Origin: Cyathus striatus
Taxonomy: Eukaryota; Basidiomycota; Agaricomycetes; Agaricales; Nidulariaceae
Direction of reading: 5' to 3'
Length of the DNA stretch: 64,000 bases
Assembly (NCBI GenBank): GCA_025738555.1
Contig: JAOVFP010000010.1
Span: forward strand, 4,661,501 to 4,725,500
Positions within the stretch are counted from its first letter, which is position 1; every line of letters begins with the position of its first letter. Both the position numbers and the translations under genes were made by a program. Under the pieces are notes generated by a model. The model searched no databases. It saw only the letters and a program-made list of their open reading frames with translations, and was not told the DNA's origin. Below, in pieces: positions 1 to 10,599 of the stretch.

Positions 1-197
1 GCGCACTTAAGAATGATAAGTGACTCACTATGAGATGTATACTACATTACTGAGGGGATAGCTCAGTAGAACGGAAGAAAGGAAATGAGAGTAATCTATG
101 TACAGTAATCAATATGTAATATTAAGAACGTAATCAAGGTCCAGAGTAAACAAAGATGAAGGCGGAGTAAAGGCATAGGAGTCCAGAGGTAGGTGAT

Positions 198-1180
198 ATG
201 GGATATGACACTCAGATACAGTGTAGGGAGGGGAGGAATGAGCATTTGAGCTCGAAGACGTTGCAGGGGGGGGAACCGAGAGCGTTTGCACTCAGGTGTG
301 GCATGGGGAGGGGGGGGAAGAGTGTTTGTGCTCAAAGATGTAGTGGGGGGATGGGAACTGAGAGTGTTTGCACTCAGACATGGCGTGGGGAGGGAAGGAA
401 AGAGCATTTGTACTCAAAGATGTTGCAGGGGGAGGGTAACAGAAAGCGTTTGTGCTCAGGCATGGCGTAAGGAGGGGAGGAGGGAGCGTTTGCACTCGAA
501 GATGTTACGGAGGGAGGGGATGACATGGGGAAGAGGACATCGAGCATTTGTGCTCAGACGTCATGGAGGAGAGGGAGGGGAGCATCCATGCTCATACATG
601 GCATGAGGGAGGGGAGGAGGAGTGTTTGCGCTCATACGTGGCATGGGGGAGAGGATGTCGAGTGTTTGGGGAAGATGAGCGATTGTGCTCAGAATCTCAC
701 AGGGGAGAGAGAGGAACCAGTGGCAGGATATGCATGAGAGCACTTGTGCTCAACAGCAGCATGGGCAAGGTGCTCATACATGGTATGCGGGAGAGAAGAT
801 GTCATGGGGGGAGGGAGACAGAGTGTTTGCGCTCATACGTGGCATAGGGGAGGGGAGGAAGAGCATTTGCGCTTGCAAATGTTACAGGGGTAGGGGGACG
901 GAGTGTTTGCGCTCAGACGTCATGGGGGAGGGGGAAGGAGCATTTGTACTCAAGGCATCACAGGCAAGAGGGGGAGGAACAAGCGGTGGGAGATGACACG
1001 AGAGTGTTTGCACTCAACAGCATTGTGGGAAAGGCTGGGAGGGAGTGTTACACTCAGTGACACTGGAATGAGGGAGAAGAAAAGAATATACATACCGTAA
1101 CACCATCATGAGGACAAACAATGTGGATAATGGAAGAGGGAGCAATTGCACTTGATAAAAAAAGAGCAATTGCGCTTGAA
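198..1180. repeat. G-rich minisatellite with a hairpin in every unit
   Basis: About twenty irregular units, spaced roughly 40-60 bp, each contain a short palindrome of the form GAGYR-TTTG-YRCTC. Examples are GAGTGTTTGCACTC near 361 and 1001, and GAGCATTTGTGCTC near 542. The units are separated by G-rich purine runs such as GGGGAGGGG. Both stem sequences GAGCA/TGCTC and GAGTG/CACTC occur, so the pairing is kept while the bases change. All six frames stay partly open because the repeat is biased, but no frame looks like a protein. The units degrade to AGCAATTGCACTT-like forms by about 1140-1180. Confidence 0.85.
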
Positions 1181-1384
1181 GAAGAAGGGGAGGATCAAAT
1201 GTAGAGTGGGAATGATAGAGCGAGTGGGAGATGGGAGAGCAAGGGAGTGAATGGAGGGTGGGAACAAATAATTAATTGACAAGTCACCCCACAATAAAAA
1301 AAGACATATGTGCATGTGACTAACCATAGCACTTATTAATAATAATGATATTATGTAAACTTGATGACACATCATCCTTTCATG

Positions 1385-1455
1385 ATTGATGGCCCATTGG
1401 CGCTTTTGGAATAAGCGCCGGTCACATGACCACATCGAGGGTTCAATTCTGCTAA
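1385..1455 (+). other. Degenerate tRNA-like segment (possible SINE or tRNA relic)
   Basis: A box A-like TGGCCCATTGG at 1390-1400 is followed by a 7-bp stem GGCGCTT/AAGCGCC enclosing a TTGGAAT-type loop, then a GGTCA/TGACC mini-hairpin where a long variable arm would lie, and a box B-like GGGTTCAATTC at about 1438-1449. The order and spacing resemble a serine-type tRNA. I see no pairing acceptor arm and the T stem is poor, so this is at best a relic. Confidence 0.3.
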
Positions 1456-1479
1456 GATGCAATCTTATTTTACACTGAT

Positions 1480-1800
1480 AACTTATACAAATATAAGTGA
1501 TAGTCAGATGATAGTCAGGTGAAATTATATCAATCTACTCTCAGATTAGTATCTGATACCAGATTGAATAAGAGTAAGGTGATAGTAAGGTGATAGTAAG
1601 GTGAGACTTGTGATTATTCTAATTTTGTATGTAATTATAATCTGACTCTCAACTGACTCTCACCTGACTCTCATTTGACTCTCACCTGACTCTATGAGAG
1701 TCTCACCTGAGTCTCAACTAAGTCTCATCTTACTATCAATCTACTCTCTGATACTATCAACTGACTCTCAACTGACTCTCTGATAGTCAGTTGAAACATG
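1480..1800. repeat. Tandem CTGACTCTCA / GATAGTCAGG simple repeat
   Basis: A 10-bp motif CTGACTCTCA and close variants recur many times between 1640 and 1790. Their complements (GATAGTAAGGTGA) lie at 1500-1610, so the block can fold on itself. The same AGTGAGA/TCTCACT vocabulary makes up the outer arms of the foldback element at 15139-16307 and the fragments at 25050-25200 and 31800-31910. From 1800 to 2890 the sequence is AT-rich and I see no feature in it. Confidence 0.6.
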
Positions 1801-2897
1801 TGGCTAAGTGTATTGACCTCAGTTAGAGCTCCTTTTAATTTATTGTAGCTCACCCATGACAAATATATCTACACACATCCACACACATCAGTCACCCATC
1901 ACCATTTACATTTAAATTACAAAACTTATATATCTATTCTCCTATCACTCAATTCAATATGAACACACACACCACTATCAAATATTCTACATATATATTC
2001 TTTGTCTACATTATAAATATATTTTAGCTAATACTATAATCCAGCTCAATTATTACCAAGTCCACCATTAATTTACTCATATTACTTTAGGTGTATGTTT
2101 ACATCAGGAAAAACTGAGATCCATAATTTATGCTAATTAGTACCAATTATTGTAATTCATATCAAGATATCTAGTTGTGTTTAGTTAGATGTAATTTACA
2201 ATAACTTAGTTACAATTATTGATCCTTGTCATGAGGTACTATTTGCTTAGTATAAAAAATGCATAAATTACTTTAATGAGGCATAGTTAATGTAATTATA
2301 TTCTGGGTATTTTCATTATCATGAATTATCTCATAATTATATATATTTAACTTAATTCAACAATGGGGCTTTGGTTTTACACTCACTTATGGTAAATTAT
2401 CTAGTAATTATGTATAATTACAAGTGATTAACAAAGACATTGAAGATGGGTTTTATCTTAAGTTGTAACTAGGTGCTTTTATACAATGATTATTCTAATT
2501 TTAAAAGTTATTTACATAGGATTTACACAAAAATGCAGTACAGATGTTTGTTAGTAAAGCTATTATAATATAAAGAATGTATCACATAGATCAAGTGAGG
2601 TCCATTGAAAATGATGAAGAATAAGTTGAATTTACTTCTGGCATTCTATTGAATACCTGATTGACATATCTCTCTAAAGTTTACAAGGATAAAATTGGAT
2701 TCCTTGCAGGAATAAAGGACAAGCCTCATCTCAATATCTACCATAAATTACTTCAGGTCTGGTATCAGTTTTAATGCTTCACACATTATTGACTCATTCA
2801 TTACTCTCCTTAGTTTGTTCCAATATTTGATATCAATGCTGTTCCAACAAATAATCTTAGTTTGTACCTTATCCATGAACACAAAATGTTCCTAATA

Positions 2898-3182
2898 CTG
2901 TACCCTTTCAACCAACTGTTCAGTAACACATCACACAATGCCATGAACTTGAACAAATATACATTTCATCATGCATCACAGCTCCCCATGAACAGAGGTA
3001 CAAGGAGATATTTAAAATTATAAAATAAAATTGTCATTTTTTGTGAAAAATTTAGCTGAAAACTGTTCAGTGATGAACAGATCCTCAATTCATCATGCAT
3101 CACACCAATCCCCAAACAGAGAGCCCAACTGTTCATCGTCATCACAGTGTAATTCAATGAACAGTTGGTTGAAAGGGTACAG
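2898..3182. mobile_element. MITE with TA target duplication (Tc1/mariner-like ends)
   Basis: The first 25 bases, starting CTGTACCCTTTCAACC at 2898, are repeated as an exact inverted copy ending at 3182 (GGTTGAAAGGGTACAG). The element is 285 bp long and is flanked on both sides by TA (2896-2897 and 3183-3184), as expected for a Stowaway or Tc1/mariner-type MITE. The inside is AT-rich and non-coding, with repeated pieces of ATCATGCATCAC. Confidence 0.75.
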
Positions 3183-3325
3183 TACATTCCCTAGACTGGG
3201 CTACCATTCCAAATTGGCCAGTTTGCTCAAAATTCATAACAGATTCTCTGTCTATTTTATCTGAAATTCATCAAATTGTCCACCCTCTGGCATATGATAT
3301 TCATGGTTACCTTATCTGGCTGGAG

Positions 3326-3754
3326 ATGTATCAAGAGCACCTCCTCAATGCAACTATGGAGCTTATGTTTGAACCTACTTATTGCCCTCTGAAAGGTAAC
3401 CATTCTAACCATCCCCATATTCAATTTATTGCCCATTCACTAGCTATCCATACAAATTTTCCACCTCTGCATAAGACTATTACTCTGCAAGAAAGTAATG
3501 TATTATGTACATTAGATCCCTTAGCAGACAGGCTTTTGTCCAAGATTTTGAGGGATGGTGTCAAAGGCCAAAGGTTTTTAGTTAGGAACACCCAGCATTC
3601 TACAGTTGAAAATTTGACACAACAATTCAAGGTATCTTTTCACTTATATTTCCAATTTTCATTCATTGTTCTTCACTGCTCTTTTATTCATTGCCATTGT
3701 TCTTTGGTACACACACCCACATCTGAAATGTGTGTGGTTTGTGGAGAATGGTAA
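3326..3754 (+). pseudogene. Unrecognised protein-like segment
   Basis: An open stretch of about 100 codons before a possible splice donor near 3632 (AAGGTATCT) has a plausible amino-acid mix: a Leu-rich start, then a run ending in QHSTVENLTQQFK. Upstream codons from about 3260 read on in the same style. I do not recognise the family. Its position among decayed transposons suggests a transposon or captured-gene remnant. It could also be chance. Confidence 0.25.
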
Positions 3755-3814
3755 TGTTCAATGGTGTATTCCTATGAATACTCAGTGGTTAGTAATTAAG
3801 TATGTAAATGAAAT

Positions 3815-5592
3815 GTACCCTTTGCATTCCTACATAGTCTTGAGTGTAGTGATGGTAGGGAGAGGATAGTGTTGAGTGAGGTGGTGAGTTATTGAAGCAT
3901 AAGTCTGTCAAACTAAAAGTCACATGTATCACAAGCTACATTGATTGGACTGTCCAATGATATTCAGCAATTGGCAATACTTGTGAAATATATAGTAGCC
4001 AGTAGATAAGCAAACCATAGTATATGTACTCTTTTTGGCAACAGAACAAGACATAGCATGCAGCCTTAAGTTGAGTTCTGGGTTCTCACAGTTCACACTA
4101 GTAGAAGGAGGTCAAAATGTTCACATTTTATCTAACTACAAGGCTAACTATATATGTATTGAGACAAAATAATAGATAGTTCTTGTTCTATCTGAAGCAT
4201 TTGAGATGATTCAAGAGGATTCTATTATGTTCCACATACTCTGCTGTCTCAGAACAAGACTACTGCATTGATCCACAAATATACTATAATTCTAATTTTA
4301 GGATATTTCAACAATTTCAAGAGAAAGAAGAAAATAGTAAAGAATGTATGTAGGTATATACTAAACCTATTTACACTAGAGTAGTTGAATACCCACAACA
4401 GGAGGAAACAGTGCGAGACATACACATTATGTGTTCACGTTTGATTACACATTGACAACTCATCATGGGTCCATACCATCAATTCCAGCCCAATTCCATA
4501 CAAAAAGCATTTCAACTAGTTCTTAACACTATAAAATAAAATGAATTAGGTTAAAACCAATATTTCAGATTGATTTTAGGCTATATAGTTGTGATAATTA
4601 GTTCATAATACTTCATATACATAACATAAGTAGTACATCATTACACTAAAAAATATGGAGACACAGATACACCAAGGACTTGAGGTATTAGACAATGGAA
4701 CAACACATTATGCATGTGAGTTTGTGTATTTAGACTCATTGCAACTCTCATATGATACAGTACACAACTGTGGAACTTATGGATACTACAGCACAGATAG
4801 AACTGCTGAGCAAACTACTACAAGATGAAACACATTGGTTAACACTTATTTCCAAGTTGATTTATGTCTATGTAATGGTAATAAATAGCATCTGGAATAT
4901 TAGTTTTAACCTAATTCATTTTGATTTGTAGTGTTCAGAACTAGTTGAAATGGCTTCAATTGGTATTGGGTTGGAATCGACGGTATGGGTGCATGATGAG
5001 CTGTTTAATTGAACGTGTATGCATAGTGTGTATGTCTCACACTGTTTCCTTCTGTTGTGGGTATTCAACTACTCTAGTGTAAATAGGTTTATTAGGTACA
5101 TGCATACATTCTCTACTATTTTCTTCATCTTTCCTCTTGTTGAAATATCTTGAAATTAGAACTTGATAGTCTTGTTCCGAAATACCCAAGTATGTAAAAC
5201 ATAAGAGATCCCTCCTGAATCGTCTCAAATACTTCGGGAAGAACAAAAACTAAAGATATAATTAGCAATATAGTTAGATCAAATGCAATCCTTTCAACCT
5301 AATTCTACTCCGTGTGAACTGTGGGAGCCCAGGAATCGACTTAAGGCTGCGTGCTAATTGAACAAGAAATGATACATATACATACTATTGTTTCGTTATC
5401 TACTCACTACTATATACTTACCAAGTATTGCCAATTGCTAAATATAACTGGATAGTCCAACCGATGGTAGCTCGCTACGCCCGTGAATCTTAGCTTGAAA
5501 GACCTACGCTTCGATAGCTCAGCACCTCTCTCGACACTATCCTTTCTCTGTAATATCTACATTTAAGGCTACGTAGTAGGGATGCAAAAGGT
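3815..5592. repeat. Giant inverted repeat (foldback FB0), arms about 750 bp
   Basis: The left arm (about 3815-4620) and right arm (about 4860-5592) are inverted copies around a centre near 4703. Matching points include GCAATTGGCAATACTTG at 3967 against its complement at 5422-5438, and the GTAGTTGAATACCCACAAC block at 4382 against 5053-5078. The right arm keeps many CpGs, while the left arm shows TG or CA at the same places. The minus strand of the right arm (5246-5037) has 69 open codons, with an internal run CFTYLGISEQDYQVLISRYF, whose left-arm copy is broken by stops. No protein family is recognised. Confidence 0.75.
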
Positions 5593-5827
5593 TAAACGCG
5601 GACTTGCGACGCGCGCGCGCGTTGATGTCATGTGACGTACCGGCAACCGGCTACAAGCTTATTTCCGCGCACCGCCACTTATTGTTCCGAAGGCGCCCCC
5701 CGGATCCTCCCTCTTCCTTCCATCCTCCCGTCCCTCCCCCTCGCTCCACTCATCCTTGCACTCTTCGCTCCTCTGCCTCTGCATCCTCCCCCTCATTCTA
5801 GGTGTCTGTCCCCCATCCTCTCCCCCA

Positions 5828-7390
5828 CCTCGTCTGTCAAGCGATGAGAGTGTGTGTGTCCTCCGTCCGACAAGTGGCGAGGATGCGTGGCCTCCTCCCC
5901 CTCATTCTAGGCATCCATCCCCCGTTCCCTCCTCCACCTCGTCTTGCAAGCGATGAGCGCACGTCCCTCGTCCTCTCCTCACCTCGTCTGTCAAGCAACG
6001 AGGGTGTGTGCATCCCCCGTCCTCACCACACCTCGTCTGTCAAGCGACGAGAGTGTGTGCGTCCCGCGTCTTCTCCCCACCTCGTCTGTCAAGCGAAGAG
6101 AGTGGGTGCACACATCCTTCCCCTCACCTCGTCTGTCAAGCGACGAGAGTGGATGCGCACGTCCGTCCTCTCCCCACCTTGTCTGTCAAGCGACGAGAGT
6201 GCGCGCATCCCCCCTCCTTGTCGCTACCAGGACGTTGCGCACATGTTCCCCCTCCCCTCTCCACCTCGTCTGTCAAGCGACGAGAATGTGTGCGTTCCCC
6301 CTCCTCGTCACTTGCTAGCACTGCCTCATCACTCTCCCTCTGTCCCTCGTCCCTCTCTTCCTCGTCCCCCTCTCCCTCCCCCCCTTGTCTCCTTCTCCCT
6401 CCCTCGTCTTCCTCTCGCTCCCTTCCCTTGCCCTCGTCTCGCAAGTGACGAGGGTGCACGTTTCCTCCCGTTTCCCTCTCCCCCTCGCCCTTGTCTGCAA
6501 GTGACGAGGGCCAGTGTCTTCCCCCTGTTCCTCTCTCTCGCTCTCTCTCCCACTCGCCCTCGTCTTGCAAGTGACGAGGGCATGTGTTTCGTCCCCATGC
6601 CCCCTCTCCCTCTACCTTGCCCCCTCTCCACTCGCCCTCGTCTCGCAAGTAACGGGGGCACGTGTTCCCTCGCCTTCACCCTCGTCTGCAAGCGATGAGG
6701 GCTAGCACCTTCTCCCCCAGTCGCCTTGTGTTCATCTCGCAAGGGACAAGGGCACGTGTTCCCTCACCTTCGTCCGCAAGTGATGAGGTGAGCGCCTTCT
6801 CCCCTCGCACCCCCCACGCCCCCTATCCCTCTCCCTCCCGCCTCGCCCTCATCTCACAAGCTCAGCCTCTCTCTCCCTTCCTCTCCCCCTATCCTCCCTC
6901 TTCTCGTTTCGCAAGTGACGCGTAGTGCCATCTCGCCCCCTGACTCCATCCTCTTCCTCCCCCTCGTTCTTCGCGTTAGGCACTGCAATGCCCCACCCTC
7001 CCCTATGTGTCTTGCCGTACCCCCCGTTGTCCTGTCTCACCCCTACCCCTCGTCTTACAAGTGACGAGCGTAACTTCATAGATGGGGAATGTCACGACAA
7101 CGAGCGCCGTTTCGGCGTTCCTCATGTTCCTCCCCCACCTCCATCTCCCTCCCTCCCCTCGCCCTCATTACATGCAGACAAGGGCTGAGGGCAAGCGCCT
7201 TCTCCTCTCCCTCTCTCGCACTCTCGCCCTCGTCACTTGCAAGATGAGGGTGAGCATCTTCTCCCTTGGGTCCCTCTCCCTCTCCCTCTCCTGCTTGCCC
7301 TTGTCTCACAAGTGACGAGGGCGAGTATCTTCTCCACCCTCTCGCCCTTTTGCCCTCGTCACTTGCGAGACGAGAGTGAGTATCATTTCC
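5828..7390. repeat. CpG-rich, C-rich minisatellite built on a CCTCGTC/GACGAGG hairpin
   Basis: About twenty-two units carry an imperfect to perfect hairpin. From 5828 to 6290 the core is CCTCGTCTGTCAAGCGACGA, at 5828, 5937, 5982, 6031, 6080, 6127, 6177 and 6264, so spacing is often 45-50 bp. From about 6430 to 7050 the core is CCCTCGTC-TTGCAAGT-GACGAGGG. At 7226 and 7352 the loop is inverted (ACTTGCAAG). Between hairpins lie CCCTCTCC-type pyrimidine runs. The long open frames across the block come from composition bias and absence of AT-rich stops; none resembles a protein. Confidence 0.85.
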
Positions 7391-7430
7391 CCTCACCCTC
7401 ACCCTCACCCTCACTCTCACCCTCACCCTT
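7385..7430. repeat. (CCCTCA)n simple repeat
   Basis: A run of CCCTCACCCTCACCCTCA with one CTCTCA variant closes the hairpin minisatellite. It resembles but does not match the CCCTAA telomere unit of basidiomycetes. The next 1.1 kb (7490-8620) is AT-rich with many AATTA words, and I see no gene in it. Confidence 0.6.
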
Positions 7431-8621
7431 TCCCTCTCCTTCTGCCCTTCTCTTCTTGCTCTTACTCTTGTCCTAATGGTATTGTCATTTGTTGCTTTCA
7501 TTTTTTTAGTTAGTTTCTTGTGTACTGTAGATAGTGTGTTGTATTAGTATAGGTAGTTTATTGTATGAGTATATGTAGATTTTGTAATAGCATAAATAAA
7601 CTGTACATTAGTAATATAGTAATAATTTGTTAGATTTTGAAAGAGTCCCTGGACTCCACCTGATTTCATGGAGTATGGTATACAGATGATTAGTATGAAC
7701 TACTTAATTTGCATAGAATGATTTTATAGTTCCATATAATTAGGTCATGATTGGTACAAATTACACAGAATGCTTTATATTGCTGTATGATTAGGATATA
7801 ATCAACTTGAATTAGGACTTAATTAGCATGAATGATGATATAATTACTCCTACTTAAGACATAATTCATGTGAATCTTATTTTAATGTTCCTGTACTACA
7901 GTATAATTAGGACTAATTACTGCTAATTATATACATTTAAGATAATTATATCTGCTGAATTCTGGTCCAAGTCCTAATTATGCAAGATTTGCCTACTTAT
8001 TGTAATTCTTATAATTGATGTTAATTAGATGTTTTTATTATAAAGAGGTGTAATGATGCACAATATACTGGTAATTATGGTGAAGTATGCCTAAGAAGAG
8101 TAAATTATACATCTCAAGTTTTCCTGATGTATATCCTCAACATTTATATCTACCCACAGAAATCATTGCAATTATCATTTCCTCAATCTCCAAATATCAA
8201 CCCATACATCACAATCATTTACTATAAACATATCCTTCCCCTAAATATCATCACTCCATCTATTTCTATCAATTCCACACACATCATACAGCTCCCACTA
8301 AAACATTCTCATCATCAATTGCTCAAAATCAACAAAATCATTACCATATCCATTATAACTTCTTACACCAACCATCACTTACTTAATTATATACTCATTA
8401 TAATCACATCCTTCCCCACATATATATCCATATTTAATTTCCCCACTAAAAGAACTCATTACAGCACAATATATAAACACTAAACAGAATATTACAACAC
8501 CTCAAACTCTAACAAATACACTATAAATCACTACAATACTCACAGAAATTCGAAATTTAATTATTATAGTGCCATTATTATCCATCCAAATATACTCCAT
8601 TATTTTGGTCTTTATATTCAA

Positions 8622-8653
8622 GGGGGGGGAGGGGGAGAAGGGAAGGGAAGGGA
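8622..8653 (+). other. G-rich tract with G-quadruplex potential
   Basis: Runs of 8, 5, 3, 3 and 3 guanines are separated by one to four purines, which is enough runs for a four-layer-strand G-quadruplex. The tract lies about 300 bp upstream of the hAT transposase remnant, in otherwise AT-rich sequence. A function is not implied. Confidence 0.55.
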
Positions 8654-8947
8654 AATGCAAGTAGCAGAACTCCAGCCATTACTTAATCACCCATTGTGGC
8701 ATGTGCATTTTCAAGTGTCCCATGCTTACATCTAATATATCTACTTTCTCAGGCCTTCTCTTGGGATGCTTAGTCATTTATAATGTTATTTATATTTAAC
8801 ATTGTTTGCATCCATGTGTGTTGAGCAACAGGACCCCATCAAAACCCTGACCCCCAAAAGTCCCATATATACCCACTTTCCACACACCTTGTCTCATTAT
8901 ATATAAGATATTATTGGACAAGTAGCTCACTAGTTATTTTTTAGATT

Positions 8948-10591
8948 ATGGCATTCATAATTGATAATACCAGCAACAATGACACACTAATTGACACAAT
9001 TAAAAGTAAGTTTAATGAAGAGAACTCATACACATTTGATGGAAACATGGCTCACTTATGATGTATGCCACATACAATTCATCTGGCAGCAATTAAGGCT
9101 TGTATTTATTATTAAATCTTCTGTAATTTATATTCTGATAGAAATCACAGCTGTTGGAAAGCATTGGGGTTCTTGATTCCACAGAGAGTCACAAGGCTAA
9201 CTCATGAAGTAGATTATACCAAGAGAGTGTCACCCTTCCACTGGGCACCTTGCTTGATGATGAAGCAGTATCCTTTAATCCAAATGAAGACAAAAATGTG
9301 AATGAGACTGTTGCACTTATATCCCCTTTCAGTGCAATTTTTAAGGTAATATTTCTTCACATTCTTGCATTAACCTCAAGTCTCATCAATAATATTACTG
9401 TTCAGCTTCAAAAAATTGTCTGGGTGGTTCATTCCAGTCCCCAATGCTGGCAAGCATGGATTAAGGAGGTTTCTGAATTGATTAGTGAAGGAAATTTGGC
9501 CATTAGTGGTACTCCACTTATACTTATTTTAGATAAAGAGCTCTGTAAGTGGTTTCATTTTACACTACAGCTGTATAAATACTTAATCTTTCTTAGACTG
9601 TGCTATTTATTACCATGAGGTTATTAACAATTTTATTACATGGCCAGCACAGTGTGAAAGTCTTCAAAAATATGAGCTTTCTACTGTTGACTGGGAAGCT
9701 ATCAATCTTGTAGCAAAGTGGTTAAAGAAATTCCATTCTGCAACTACCCAAATGTTGATGATGAAGACCCCAATGTTGTCACAAACAGGTGCTGTTTTCT
9801 GTGGATTGCAGTATGAACCTAAAGAGGCTCTACATGAATTGCCTGATACTGCTCTTATTGTTTTAAAGCAAGGTTTGGTTGGAGCTCACCAGAAGCATAG
9901 TGAGTATTATAATCAATTCAATGAGTCTCCACTCTACACATGGGCTGCCTGTGAGTTCTTCTCCCCACACTATCTTACTGCTGTTAATTTTTCATTAGTT
10001 TTGAATCTGTGCATCTCTTATGTCAGCCTTGAGCAAGATTACAGCAATGATACAACTCTTGCAAGCTATCTTGTTGACACAAAGCTGGTGCTTCAAGAAT
10101 ATTACCAGATCCATTACTATATTGCACCAGAACCTTCAAGTTCCACTTTATTAGCTCCCATCTGAACAGAGTCATCCTCTTCTATTCCTTCTTCCCTTTC
10201 ATGGACATCTTCTTTGGGTGATGTGTCACATCAGAATGAGAACTTCACAGCATGTTTCTGCAGGGCTTGAGTTGATGTCAATGAACCTGAGCATTATTTC
10301 ACACTGCTACAGGAAGACTTCAACACTTGTGATCTGGTTCAGTGGTAGCACATGTGTTGCTTTCAATTTCCCAATTTATTCTGTCTCACTTTCAATATTT
10401 TGGGTATTCCAGGCAAGTTATTTCCTTTTACATTTGGTTTTTATACATTACTAATTTGTGATATGTTAAAAGGTTCAGCTGTTGCTATTGAACATATATT
10501 CTCAGGAGGAAGAGATACTATTTCCATTCACCAAGCTAGCCCAAAGCCTGATACTATCCATAATCTTATGTTGGTTAAGCAGCATCTTTGA
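8948..10591 (+). pseudogene. hAT-superfamily transposase, decayed
   Basis: Pieces of a fungal Ac-like hAT transposase lie in order. Near 9030-9105 a segment reads CMPHTIHLAAIK after a TGA that stands where arginine is expected. Near 9400-9470 a segment reads KIVWVVHSSPQCWQAWIKEV. The C-terminal dimerisation block GSAVAIEHIFSGGRDTIS ends at 10591 with TIHNLMLVKQHL. The last two exons are joined by a 60-bp intron, 10413-10472, with a GC donor (G/GCAAGT) and an AG acceptor that restore the PGSAVA reading. Another likely intron sits near 9345-9379. Several stops and frame breaks show that it is dead. Terminal inverted repeats and 8-bp duplications were not found. Confidence 0.75.
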
Positions 10592-10599
10592 CTTCTACA

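Noticed and set aside
5828..6290. CRISPR-like array: a 21-base repeat at 45-50 bp spacing
   Set aside because: The setting is a eukaryotic nuclear genome, the repeats vary, the spacers share CCCC/TCCTC composition, and no cas genes exist. It is a hairpin minisatellite.
7385..7430. Telomere repeat
   Set aside because: The unit is CCCTCA, not CCCTAA, it is short, and sequence continues normally on both sides.
5802..7501. Long open frames on both strands (up to 298 codons)
   Set aside because: They come from C-rich low-complexity repeats lacking AT-rich stops; the translations are repeats of the hairpin unit.
8127..8483. Open frame of 118 codons rich in Ile, Asn, Ser and Tyr
   Set aside because: It is an AT-rich frame with TAT, ATC and AAT codons only; no protein-like pattern.
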